A stretch of 32,027 nt of DNA from SIG452 sp045638525. Lineage in GTDB: Bacteria; Bacillota; Clostridia; UMGS1840. The notes under the pieces were generated by a model that saw only the letters and a program-made list of their open reading frames with translations, was not told the origin of the DNA and searched no databases. A program made the position numbers and the translations under genes. This document shows positions 7,490-14,012 of the stretch, one piece after another (the stretch's first letter is position 1; each line of letters opens with the position of its first letter). Location of the stretch: contig JAZUBQ010000016.1 of NCBI GenBank assembly GCA_045638525.1, positions 1-32,027 of the forward strand, given 5' to 3'.

Positions 7490-7567
7490 AACAAAATATT
7501 ACATATTCCGACATTAAGACTTACATACATTACCCGACGGGGGTAGTGTTTGTAGGTCTTTTTTTGA
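7490..7567 (+). ncRNA. Leader B: second copy of the conserved leader/attenuator
   Basis: It repeats the leader A plan: AATATTACATATT, then CGACATT, then a hairpin of about 17 pairs with one T-T mismatch (GACTTACATACATTACCC with GGGTAGTGTTTGTAGGTC) and seven T residues. Shared segments include CTTACATAC/CCTACATAC and TGTAGGTCTTTTT, while the top of the stem differs but stays paired. Conservation of the stem despite base changes supports a selected RNA structure. Confidence 0.6.
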
Positions 7568-7690
7568 TTTCTCCCGTACGTGCCTGTGCGTACTTATCTT
7601 GATATCCTCCTTTACAATTCCTCCTCCATTGCGGAACGGCAGGCAGTTCCGTCTTACATATACCTATTTTGATAGGTAAGAAAGCGAGGA
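7568..7690 (+). promoter_or_regulatory. Distal part of leader B with hairpins up to the ribosome site
   Basis: There is no gene here. Hairpins GTACG/CGTAC (7576-7580 with 7589-7593), GGAAC/GTTCC (7633-7637 with 7646-7650) and TACCTAT/ATAGGTA (7661-7667 with 7672-7678) are seen, and CCTCC occurs twice (7606-7610, 7623-7627). CTTACATATA at 7653-7662 resembles the terminator 5' arm, paralleling the arm copy in leader A. Confidence 0.45.
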
Positions 7691-7696
7691 ACGATT

Positions 7697-7996
7697 ATGA
7701 GAAAAACACTTGAAGCAATGTACTACGATAACCTGTCAATCGCAGGCAGAGGTCTTGACAAGAAAAGTGAGTATTACAAGGCGGAGCGAGCAGTATGCGA
7801 AATCGCCTGCGAACTTGAAGAGACCCTTACCCCGCAGCAGAAAGAAATCTGGGACAGGTATGTTTCGGCGAATATGAAAGCATCCAATTTAAGTTGTTGC
7901 GACAACTTTGTGCTTGGTTTTAGAACCGCCGCAAATCTGCTGGTTGAGGCACTGGTAGATTGCAGCGACGACAGCACCTTTCCAATTGAGGGGTGA
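7697..7996 (+). CDS. DUF6809-like small protein
   Basis: The 99-residue protein starts MRKTLEAMYYDNLSIAGRG and ends with NFVLGFRTAANLLVEALVD, matching the beginning and end of the DUF6809 family: a short N-terminal LYxGxL-like helix, a charged middle and a terminal FxxGFRxGxxLMxE helix. Members are small all-helical proteins of unknown function found on clostridial mobile elements. GCGAGG precedes the start by about seven bases. Its stop overlaps an in-frame GTG of the next gene and sits six bases before that gene's preferred ATG, so the two are in one operon behind leader B. Confidence 0.7.
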   Translation: MRKTLEAMYYDNLSIAGRGLDKKSEYYKAERAVCEIACELEETLTPQQKEIWDRYVSANMKASNLSCCDNFVLGFRTAANLLVEALVDCSDDSTFPIEG

Positions 7997-8001
7997 TTGA
8001 T

Positions 8002-8595
8002 ATGAAGATAGCATTGAAAATTTCTTACCGAGCAGTCGCTATTGTGATGCTGGTTCTACTTATGGTTGGTATGTTCGTGAACCGAGCAACCGAAGAAGCG
8101 AGTGGGTCTTACACCAGTGTAACAAGTCCTATGACCGCCGCCGACAAGAGATGGGTGCAGGAAACCTTTGGAGAGTATGAGACTTTTGAGGAATTGCTCT
8201 TTGATGGGATGATACCCTTTGCCACGGAGCACTTTGTTTACGATGATGACTGCAATCATTATTATCTGACCCAGACCTTCAACTTCGGTCAGTTCATAGG
8301 AGAGCAGTTCCATGGGGTCTGTTACCAATTCTCCCAGTGGGCAAAGGCGGTCGGAGTTCAATATGGTGTAAAATCTTATGTGGTAGATGTCAGACTGGAC
8401 GGTTCTTTCAATCGCACACACAGTTACAATTTCTTTGTGGTTGATGGAGAAACCTACTTCGTGGACTTTACGATGATTGTGTCACGATACAATCGAAACC
8501 TGCCCTACGGCGATTATGCCAAGAGCATCGGAGATATGTCTTATATGGAGTATGTAAAAAAGGTATTAAAAGACGATGTCTATCGTGTCTATTAG
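8002..8595 (+). CDS. Membrane-anchored transglutaminase-like cysteine protein
   Basis: The 197-residue protein has an N-terminal membrane segment (about 9-26, AVAIVMLVLLMVGMF) and then an extracytoplasmic domain with a papain/transglutaminase-like triad: GVCYQFSQWAKAVG (Cys107), RTHSYNFFVV (His140) and YFVDFTM (Asp155). Spacing and surrounding hydrophobic strands fit the transglutaminase-core superfamily, whose bacterial members are mostly peptidases or peptide-bond-modifying enzymes acting at the cell surface. ATG 8002 was chosen over GTG 7993 because GAGGGG ends nine bases upstream. The operon partners are DUF6809 and a small membrane protein; the substrate is unknown. The absence of a long C-terminal extension makes it a compact member. 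Confidence 0.7.
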   Translation: MKIALKISYRAVAIVMLVLLMVGMFVNRATEEASGSYTSVTSPMTAADKRWVQETFGEYETFEELLFDGMIPFATEHFVYDDDCNHYYLTQTFNFGQFIGEQFHGVCYQFSQWAKAVGVQYGVKSYVVDVRLDGSFNRTHSYNFFVVDGETYFVDFTMIVSRYNRNLPYGDYAKSIGDMSYMEYVKKVLKDDVYRVY

Positions 8596-8606
8596 GAGGT
8601 GGAGCA

Positions 8607-8915
8607 ATGCAATTTATATTTGGGTTAGCATCGTATGTCCTTATTCTTATGGGGTTCTATCAGAGAAGCAATATAACCCTGCTCTTCGCCCCATTGAGCA
8701 TTGCTATGCTGTTTTTCCATTATAAGGGGTACAAGGTTATCTCCGTTCTCTTAATGGTCTTACAGTGCGTTATAACGGTCTTTGCACTGGGTTTACGGTT
8801 ACAGGGTTATGTCCAGTCCGATTATCTGCTTTATCTTTCAGCAATCAGTATTCTAATGATGGTATCAATGACGGTGGAACTCTTTATCAGACCCAGAGAG
8901 AAGTCGGTAGAATAA
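8607..8915 (+). CDS. Small integral membrane protein, function unknown
   Basis: The 102-residue hydrophobic protein has three or four predicted membrane helices (about 3-17, 23-38, 43-64 and 72-92) and a charged tail ending RPREKSVE. AGGAGGTGGAGCA precedes its ATG, eleven bases after the transglutaminase-like gene, so the three genes form one operon. I recognise no family. It could anchor or modulate the neighbouring surface enzyme (inference from position only). Confidence 0.6.
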   Translation: MQFIFGLASYVLILMGFYQRSNITLLFAPLSIAMLFFHYKGYKVISVLLMVLQCVITVFALGLRLQGYVQSDYLLYLSAISILMMVSMTVELFIRPREKSVE

Positions 8916-8916
8916 A

Positions 8917-8951
8917 AAGAAGTGCAGTCCGAGCAGACTGCACTTTTCTTG
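8917..8951 (+). terminator. Intrinsic terminator of the leader B operon
   Basis: AAGTGCAGTC (8921-8930) pairs perfectly with GACTGCACTT (8937-8946); TTCTT follows. Confidence 0.9.
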
Positions 8952-9064
8952 AATTAATTGCATAAAAAGGTTAGACTAATAATGAAGTGGAAACACTTTA
9001 TTTCTCCTTCTATATGTATTTAAATGCCTTACATTAAGAATATGAAATCTTGGGAAAAAAGTAT

Positions 9065-9099
9065 GGCGACCGCATCCCCTGCGGCCGCCGTATTTTTTT
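9065..9099. terminator. Bidirectional GC-rich terminator
   Basis: GGCGACCGCA (9065-9074) pairs with TGCGGCCGCC (9080-9089) with one mismatch. A seven-T run follows on the + strand and a six-T run on the minus strand, so it can serve the converging minus-strand gene as well. The rest of 8952-9211 holds no gene that I can support. Confidence 0.8.
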
Positions 9100-9211
9100 G
9101 GAAATTTTTATTGGTTTTTAGTGCTGTTTTAGGGTCATTTTCGGGCAACCCCCTCGGAAAGTTTTTAAATACGTAAGAAACGCCCATTGCAGACGCGAGA
9201 TGCAGCACGGT

Positions 9212-9775
9212 TTAAAAAAGTCTATCTTTGATAAAACCCAATAGAGAGGAGTTCATCTGATGAACTTCATCTCGGAGCAGGTCAAACTTAATACGGAAGC
9301 AGAACAGAGTAAATGCAGACAAGACCTGCATCAAAAGAATTAGAACACATTCATTGATATCAATACCGAACTCGTCACGGCAGAGAGCGATGGTTTCACT
9401 AATCGCCAAATCTTTGGTTACGGAATAGTCCATATATTCTTTATCGTCCCCGATAAGTTTTTCCAACCGCCCATCCCACATATCATAATCCGCTATAAAA
9501 GAGAATATCGTCTCCTGTCTGTCTTCAAAATTCTCACAAGCATCAAATATATCTCTCATAAGAACAGCACCATCAAGGATTGCTCCAAGCAGTCTTTGGG
9601 GTGTTTTTTTGCTTTCATCGGGACAGTTATGGAAGTCCATTAAGATTTTTTGATAGAGTTCTCTGGTAAACAAACCAACCTCTTGTTGCATATCCGTAGG
9701 AAGGGGTGGAACGGCATCTAATACCTCTTCCAGATTGGATGTGATACGGTCAAAAAGCACTTTTTCAATGTTCAA
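9212..9775 (-). CDS. Hypothetical helical protein
   Basis: The 187-residue protein is predicted to be nearly all helical and is acidic, with no signal peptide. I do not recognise a family. The start is a TTG at 9775: an in-frame stop lies two codons upstream, and the sequence ACGAGGT is placed eight bases before it, while the first internal ATG is at residue 29. One stretch near residues 140-160 (CVLILLMQVLSAFTLFCFRI) is hydrophobic enough to be a membrane helix or a buried core helix. It is a single gene with its own promoter and no linked partner, in the accessory region between the DUF6809 operon and the replication module. Confidence 0.6.
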   Translation of the reverse strand: MNIEKVLFDRITSNLEEVLDAVPPLPTDMQQEVGLFTRELYQKILMDFHNCPDESKKTPQRLLGAILDGAVLMRDIFDACENFEDRQETIFSFIADYDMWDGRLEKLIGDDKEYMDYSVTKDLAISETIALCRDEFGIDINECVLILLMQVLSAFTLFCFRIKFDLLRDEVHQMNSSLLGFIKDRLF

Positions 9776-9813
9776 TTTTCATACCTCGTTTTTAATGTAT
9801 TTTGGTATAGAAA

Positions 9814-9842
9814 ATTGTAGCGCGTTTTGCTCCAAAAGTCAG
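9814..9842 (-). promoter_or_regulatory. Promoter of the hypothetical gene at 9212-9775
   Basis: On the minus strand, CTGACT (9842-9837), a 17-bp spacer and TACAAT (9819-9814) lie about 40 bp before the TTG start. Confidence 0.65.
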
Positions 9843-10181
9843 CCTATTTCAATAATTTCCTGCCGTCCTCCCATCGTAACCCATAAAAAGACGATTTTAG
9901 AACACTTTTTCGCACACAGGCGAAAGTCCCCCGAAGCGGACGATTGCTCGGCGAATAGAGACGATGCTGACCTGATTTACCCATATTAAGGGGGTGTTTT
10001 GGGTATTATAAGGGGTATTTGTGATTTTTGAACCCCATATGGGGATTTGGACATTTTTAAAATCGTCCTCGTTTTTAAAATCGTTCATTTTGGTAATTAA
10101 AAAAATACAATTCGCTGTTTTCGGGGTCATGGGAGTGGTCGGGCGGTAGGAAGAGTATGTGTTTAAATAACCATATTTTCG
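9843..10181. other. Gene-free region with palindrome and direct repeats, possibly origin-like
   Basis: No credible gene. It holds the palindrome CCCCATATGGGG (10033-10044), two copies of TTTTTAAAATCGT (10054-10066 and 10072-10084, 18-bp period), and several GGGGTATT-like runs. With the phased repeats to the right it looks like a replication or protein-binding region, but this is inference. Confidence 0.4.
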
Positions 10182-10265
10182 CACACTCATTAACACACTC
10201 ATTAACACAGTTAATGAAGCATATTTACACACATATTTTAACACAGTTTAAGACACATATTATAT
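10182..10265. repeat. Phased CACA-type iteron-like repeats
   Basis: CACACTCATTAA occurs twice in tandem (10182-10193, 10194-10205). Degenerate units starting CACA follow at 10206, 10228, 10242 and 10254, mostly about 12 bp (one helical turn) apart and usually ending in TTAA or TATT. The arrangement resembles iterons bound by a replication initiator, and a putative replication gene starts about 490 bp away. Confidence 0.5.
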
Positions 10266-10592
10266 CAACTGCGCTTTTACTGCCATCGCATAGATTTTCT
10301 CAATTACGTCGTTCCGATACACATAGTAAGAAGACGGAGGTTCACCCAGTTTCTTCGGAATATCGCAAAACGGGTAAAGCAGGTTATTGTTTTGCAGAAT
10401 TATTTCGCAATATTTTCTTCCGAACTCCGCCTGCGGCATCTGGGTCTCTTCGTATATGAATGAGAAGTCCTGATATGCCTTTTGCACCACTTTCTTGAAC
10501 TCTTCATTTTTGAGGCAAAGGGCAAATATCTGTCTCTCAAAGTCGGTACGTTGCGAACTGGTGAGGTTGCCTTTTTTGCGAGGTCGTGCCAT
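10260..10592 (-). CDS. Small basic protein divergent from the replication gene
   Basis: The 110-residue protein begins MARPRKKGNLTSSQRTDFER. The first residues resemble an AT-hook-like basic patch; the remainder is mixed helical with no recognised domain. ATG 10592 is preferred because AAAGGAG lies eight bases upstream; a GTG nine bases further out directly abuts that site. It diverges from the replication-like gene at 10751 across a 158-bp AT-rich gap, a layout typical of a replication or copy-control regulator opposite its initiator. That role is an inference; no similarity is recognised. Confidence 0.6.
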   Translation of the reverse strand: MARPRKKGNLTSSQRTDFERQIFALCLKNEEFKKVVQKAYQDFSFIYEETQMPQAEFGRKYCEIILQNNNLLYPFCDIPKKLGEPPSSYYVYRNDVIEKIYAMAVKAQLI

Positions 10593-10685
10593 TAAAATCA
10601 CTCCTTTGTAAGTTTTATAAGGTAAGTATTTGAGAAATTTTTTATTATTTCAAGTAATTTTTTATGTTTTTGCTGGAAAATGTTC

Positions 10686-10714
10686 TTGAAATTTTGAAAA
10701 AAATATCTTAATAG
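10686..10714 (+). promoter_or_regulatory. Possible promoter of the replication-like gene
   Basis: TTGAAA (10686-10691), a 17-bp spacer and TAATAG (10709-10714); an overlapping alternative uses TTGAAA at 10694 with TTTAAT at 10716. Both are weak matches in very AT-rich DNA. Confidence 0.35.
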
Positions 10715-10750
10715 GTTTAATACTCACGAAGCAAAGGAGGTGAAACAAAA

Positions 10751-11767
10751 ATGTTAGATACAATTTGGTGCTCATTCCCAGTAGTAATTCCTTGGGACAA
10801 ACTCAAAGGTTGGGGTAAAATAACGTTTCTTAACCCATATGAGAACTATTACCACAAAAATTACAACGGCATCCATTTCCGATACTACTATAACCAATAC
10901 AAGGACAAGATGCCCTGTCCAAGACTACGAATGGACTTCTCCGCATCAACGATGCAGAACGGTCTTAATGCAATCGCTTATGACTTTGGCAAAGGCCATA
11001 TTCTTGTTAAAGAAATGGAGAAAACTCTTTTTGAAGTGGTCGGCAGACCGATTTCTCTTGAAGAAATCACCTGCTTCTCCCGCATAGACATCAACCGTGA
11101 CCAGAAATGCAAAAAAGAAGTTGAAAAGCAGCAACTTTTCAACTTCTTTAAGAAAATCAAAGGTCGGTCTGGTATGGAACGTAAAGTTTACGAAACTGGT
11201 TTGGTTATCAAAAACGATGATGTGCAGTTGAAATTCTATTTCAAAGACCAGGACAAAAATCTCGGCGAAGAAATATGCTCCTATATGCCTAAAATGGCCA
11301 GAACCGAATTTCAGATAAAATCATACCGCATCCGTAAATATTACCCAGAGAACCTTAATCTTTATACATTGCTAACTAACAAAAGAATGACAGCAATGGT
11401 TTGGAATGAATTGCTCAAAGAATTCAGCATCAGCGGTGAAATTTACGACGAACAAACTCTTCGCAAGGAAGCGAAAAAGGTGTTCGGGAACACGAAAAGA
11501 ATCCGTGCTCGTAAAATGCGCCAGTTGAAGCAGATTAACGATGTCAACGATAGTGTAAGACACCGCCCAAAAACAATTGAGCAAAGCAAAGAAGTTGTAA
11601 ACGAATTAGATGAAGCAGGAGTATGCCCATATTCTTGCGAAACACCTCTTGTACTAACAATAGACCTTTCTGTGAAAATAATCAAGAAAAGAGTGGTCTA
11701 TTACATTGTAATTCCCGCAATCAAGATGCAACCTGCACGACAGGTTGGCTATCTTGATAGTTCGTGA
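10751..11767 (+). CDS. Putative phage/plasmid replication initiator, II/X (Phage_X/CRI-like) family
   Basis: The 338-residue protein opens MLDTIWCSFPV, as many II/X-type replication proteins do. It contains the other landmarks in order: a PRLRMDFSAS strand followed by a QNGLNAIAYDF segment, SRIDINRD, LKFYFKDQDK and the ARTEFQIKSYRIRKYY strand-helix that corresponds to the LRIEV region. These proteins start rolling-circle replication of filamentous phages and related plasmids. The C-terminal third is basic and may contact DNA. AAAGGAGGTG lies just ahead of the start. Phased repeats and a divergent small basic gene lie upstream. No relaxase or coupling protein is seen. The alignment is from memory of the family, so a diverged initiator of another class remains possible. 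Confidence 0.55.
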   Translation: MLDTIWCSFPVVIPWDKLKGWGKITFLNPYENYYHKNYNGIHFRYYYNQYKDKMPCPRLRMDFSASTMQNGLNAIAYDFGKGHILVKEMEKTLFEVVGRPISLEEITCFSRIDINRDQKCKKEVEKQQLFNFFKKIKGRSGMERKVYETGLVIKNDDVQLKFYFKDQDKNLGEEICSYMPKMARTEFQIKSYRIRKYYPENLNLYTLLTNKRMTAMVWNELLKEFSISGEIYDEQTLRKEAKKVFGNTKRIRARKMRQLKQINDVNDSVRHRPKTIEQSKEVVNELDEAGVCPYSCETPLVLTIDLSVKIIKKRVVYYIVIPAIKMQPARQVGYLDSS

Positions 11768-11841
11768 CCTTATAACATAAAACAACTTTTCGTTTTTTGC
11801 GGGCAGAAAAACATAAGAAAAGTTCATATATCATTAACCGA

Positions 11842-11899
11842 GACAATGCATAGTCCCACTCTTCAACCAACTTTTTTAAGAGTGATGACGAACATTGTC
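11842..11899. repeat. Long interrupted inverted repeat
   Basis: GACAATG pairs with CATTGTC at the base and CACTCTT with AAGAGTG nearer the tip, separated by a symmetric 8-by-8 unpaired region, with a 14-base loop. It lies about 75 bp after the replication-like gene. It could be a single-strand origin or another recognition structure; there is no T run, so a terminator is unlikely. Confidence 0.45.
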
Positions 11900-12163
11900 T
11901 ATTCGTCGTTGTCAAAATACTTGAAATAAAAAAAGCAGTTAGATAATATTTACTTAACGGTGTGTAGCGAATTCCACCAATAAGATAAATATGTACTTTT
12001 ATAAAAATTCAATAAAGATATGTGAAAATAGAGTAACTTATGGAACACTAACGTAACTGTTCTTTCTTTAAATTTATCCAGTTGTATGTAGCAAATACAA
12101 TTCTATTGTTTTAATTTTTTCCTTTATATATTTTAACAAAGATAAAAATAAATGGTGTAGTTA

Positions 12164-12199
12164 CCCGTCAAGATGTTAGCACACCGTCATTTTGATGGG
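12164..12199 (+). ncRNA. 12-bp hairpin directly ahead of a terminator (possible small RNA end)
   Basis: CCCGTCAAGATG (12164-12175) pairs over its whole length, with GU pairs, with CATTTTGATGGG (12188-12199). Nine bases later the terminator below begins. No coding gene ends here, so the pair could be the 3' end of an untranslated RNA. A promoter could not be fixed. Confidence 0.35.
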
Positions 12200-12207
12200 C
12201 AACGAAG

Positions 12208-12244
12208 ATAACCGACCGCTTGGGGAGCAGTCGGTTATTTTTTG
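12208..12244 (+). terminator. Intrinsic terminator not attached to a coding gene
   Basis: ATAACCGAC (12208-12216) pairs with GTCGGTTAT (12230-12238), with an inner GCT/AGC pair, followed by TTTTTTG. Confidence 0.85.
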
Positions 12245-12616
12245 TTTTATGGTTGTTCCAACCCACCCTGCCATCCATCAGGCGAAAAAATAGTTTGATA
12301 ATTAGAAATCGCCAAAAGTGCTGGAAAATTTCTTAATCCACATATGCAGGGACGGCTGAAAAACCATTCGGCATCTATTTTTGGAAAGTTGCAGCAGAAA
12401 GCAAAAAATGGACAAAATTGCCTCCAAAAAATTTTTTTAAAAATTTGTGGAGACCAAAAGATACCCTTTTTCGGAAAGTCCAAAAATGGACCCCTCAAAA
12501 AAATTTCCAAGAACTTCTGGAAAGCAAAATCACAACCGAAAAAATCCGCCTGAATTACAAAAGTCGTTTTTTGAAAGTGCCCGAAAAGTTTGAAAAATGG
12601 GGGTGTTTAGGGGGTA

Positions 12617-12645
12617 TTGACACACAAAAAAGACCGCTGTATAAT
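12617..12645 (+). promoter_or_regulatory. Consensus sigma-A promoter of leader C
   Basis: TTGACA (12617-12622), a 17-bp spacer and TATAAT (12640-12645), both perfect consensus. The predicted start is about 12,652, roughly 315 nt before the SHOCT-like gene. Confidence 0.93.
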
Positions 12646-12718
12646 ACACCCACAGTCAACGGCTGACACCCTTAACACAGGGGTTCGGCGATGACTAAAT
12701 CATTTTAAGGAAGATGCT

Positions 12719-12742
12719 ATGAAACCATTTTTGAGTATGTAG
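12719..12742 (+). CDS. Possible leader peptide MKPFLSM in leader C
   Basis: A seven-codon frame, ATG to TAG, is preceded by AAGGAAG six bases upstream. It lies 28 bases ahead of the leader C terminator hairpin. Ribosome stalling on it could control read-through into the recombinase genes. The spacing fits; the codons show no obvious run of one amino acid that would name the signal. Confidence 0.4.
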   Translation: MKPFLSM

Positions 12743-12770
12743 TAAACGGCATATCGCAATATGTTTGTAC

Positions 12771-12815
12771 AACCGTACCAGTGGAACCATCGTCTTCCAT
12801 CGGCACGGTTTTTTC
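12771..12815 (+). terminator. Attenuator terminator in leader C
   Basis: AACCGTACCAGTGGAA (12771-12786) pairs with TTCCATCGGCACGGTT (12795-12810) with two A-C mismatches and an 8-base loop, followed by TTTTCG. Confidence 0.8.
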
Positions 12816-12967
12816 GTTGCCAATAGACTTCGTATCTGCTTTGAGGTTTCCTTTCGTACCACGAGGCAGAATACATAATTCCCACTATTTTAAGACCTGC
12901 GAAAGTTGGTTGGGGGGTTATGTCTTCCGCAGGAAGTAAAACAATACTTCAAAAGGAGGTCATAACT

Positions 12968-13177
12968 ATGACACACATTTCTGTTTCTACCGAAACAACC
13001 AATGCTGCCGTTGGTAGCACACCCAGCAAAAGCAAAAAAGAGTACATCACATTCGCTGCTCTCAAACTGATAGAACAACTCTATCGTGACGGAGCAATCA
13101 AGGAACATATCTACGCGAACATCCTCAAAGAGAATGCTAACATCGTAGATATCACCCAGTTTGCTTATGCTGGTTAA
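12968..13177 (+). CDS. SHOCT-like small protein of the recombinase operon
   Basis: The 69-residue protein has a disordered Ser/Thr-rich first third and then a helical pair, FAALKLIEQLYRDGAIKEHI followed by YANILKENANI. This is the pattern of SHOCT-type short C-terminal domains (leucine-rich helix, short turn with Gly-x-Ile, second helix). Such small proteins are commonly encoded just ahead of large serine recombinases in clostridial elements and probably bind the recombinase or control directionality. AAAGGAGG lies about eight bases before the ATG at 12968. It is the first gene after leader C and is 19 bp ahead of the next recombinase. The SHOCT assignment is by pattern only. Confidence 0.65.
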   Translation: MTHISVSTETTNAAVGSTPSKSKKEYITFAALKLIEQLYRDGAIKEHIYANILKENANIVDITQFAYAG

Positions 13178-13196
13178 AACGAAAGGAGATTTTACT

Positions 13197-14012
13197 ATGA
13201 AGACTAATACTGAAAAGACCACTCGTGTGGCAATCTATGCCCGTGTTGCAAATGCAGACCAGTTGTACCTTAACCGCAAGGTGGAGATGTGCTCGGAGTA
13301 TGCCGAGCGCATCCCCAATTGTGCTATTGTTGCTAAATACACCGACCTGAACAAGTCTGCCAGAACCGTCAGCGACCGTAGTGGTTTCCAGCAGATGATG
13401 CTTGATGCCCAAAACGGTATGTTTGACGAAATCTGGGTGCACGAATTGCACGACTTTTCCAGAAACCTATCAGATGTCTGCTGTTATGCAGACAAACTCA
13501 ACCAAATGGGGGTTACTGTCTATTTCATTGATTACGGCATTCGCACTGATAACTCTGATGGCCAATTTCGTATCGTGATGATGGCAAGTCTTGAACAGGA
13601 TGAAAGTCGCAGACAGTCTGAAAGAATTAAGCGCGGTCACGAACTCTCTCGTGCAAAGGGAACGATATTCGGCACAGGCAATGTTCTCGGTTATGATAAG
13701 GTTGATGGCAACTATGTCATTAATCCTGACCAAGCGGAGACCGTCCGTATGATTTTTGACCTGTGTATCAATGGGTATGGTTTGGGTAAAATTTGTAATG
13801 CCCTCAAAGAGCAAGGCAAACTTACCTCCACGGGCAAGTCTGCTTGGCAGCAGACTACCGTTGCCCGCATCCTCAAAAACCCTGTGTATTACGGTAAGAT
13901 TTGCTACCCTCGCTCCAACGAAATTGCTGATGGCACTCACGAACCGATTGTAAGCGAGGAAACCTTCATTAAGGCGAATCAGATGATGAGCGAAAGGAGG
14001 GTCGGCAAGTGA
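13197..14012 (+). CDS. Serine-recombinase paralog with altered active site (probably catalytically dead)
   Basis: The 271-residue protein has the resolvase-type N-terminal domain (about 10-150) and the following Recombinase domain (about 160-265: GTGNVLGYDKVD, INPDQAETVRMIFDL, ILKNPVYYGKI). In the nucleophile motif it reads YARVANADQ, so Ala18 (codon GCA) replaces the catalytic serine. The SRFAR arginine pair is changed to HDFSR, leaving Asp86 where the first arginine belongs; only Arg89 remains. The protein ends where the zinc ribbon and coiled coil of a large recombinase would begin. AAAGGAG precedes ATG 13197. It overlaps the active recombinase gene by one to four bases and is presumably its partner subunit or regulator (inference). 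Confidence 0.9.
   Translation: MKTNTEKTTRVAIYARVANADQLYLNRKVEMCSEYAERIPNCAIVAKYTDLNKSARTVSDRSGFQQMMLDAQNGMFDEIWVHELHDFSRNLSDVCCYADKLNQMGVTVYFIDYGIRTDNSDGQFRIVMMASLEQDESRRQSERIKRGHELSRAKGTIFGTGNVLGYDKVDGNYVINPDQAETVRMIFDLCINGYGLGKICNALKEQGKLTSTGKSAWQQTTVARILKNPVYYGKICYPRSNEIADGTHEPIVSEETFIKANQMMSERRVGK

Larger units (their letters stand above)
11900..12616. other. Gene-free AT-rich region
   Basis: No reading frame has a ribosome site or sensible composition. Apart from the hairpin pair at 12164-12244 it contains only A-tract-rich sequence with recurring GGAAAGT and AAAAATGGAC words at about 12,380-12,540. Confidence 0.5.
12652..12967 (+). promoter_or_regulatory. Leader C: attenuator leader of the recombinase operon
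   Basis: After the promoter come a small hairpin (ACCC/GGGT around 12,667-12,684), a seven-codon frame, a 16-bp terminator hairpin (12,771-12,815), and a CCTGCGAAAG/CTTCCGCAGG hairpin (12896-12905 with 12924-12933, one mismatch) just before the ribosome site AAAGGAGG. This is a classical attenuation layout. Confidence 0.65.

Noticed and set aside
9897..10244. Open minus-strand frame over the iteron-like repeats
   Set aside because: Its product begins with repetitive sequence generated by the CACA repeats; there is no ribosome site.
10182..10265. CRISPR array
   Set aside because: The repeats are 12 bp, directly tandem and degenerate, with no unique spacers and no cas genes.
12247..12666. Open frames on both strands of the AT-rich region after the terminator
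   Set aside because: Composition is dominated by Phe/Lys from A and T tracts, with no ribosome sites.
12700..12885. 61-codon minus-strand frame antisense to leader C
   Set aside because: It overlaps the attenuator hairpin, has no ribosome site and no recognisable sequence.
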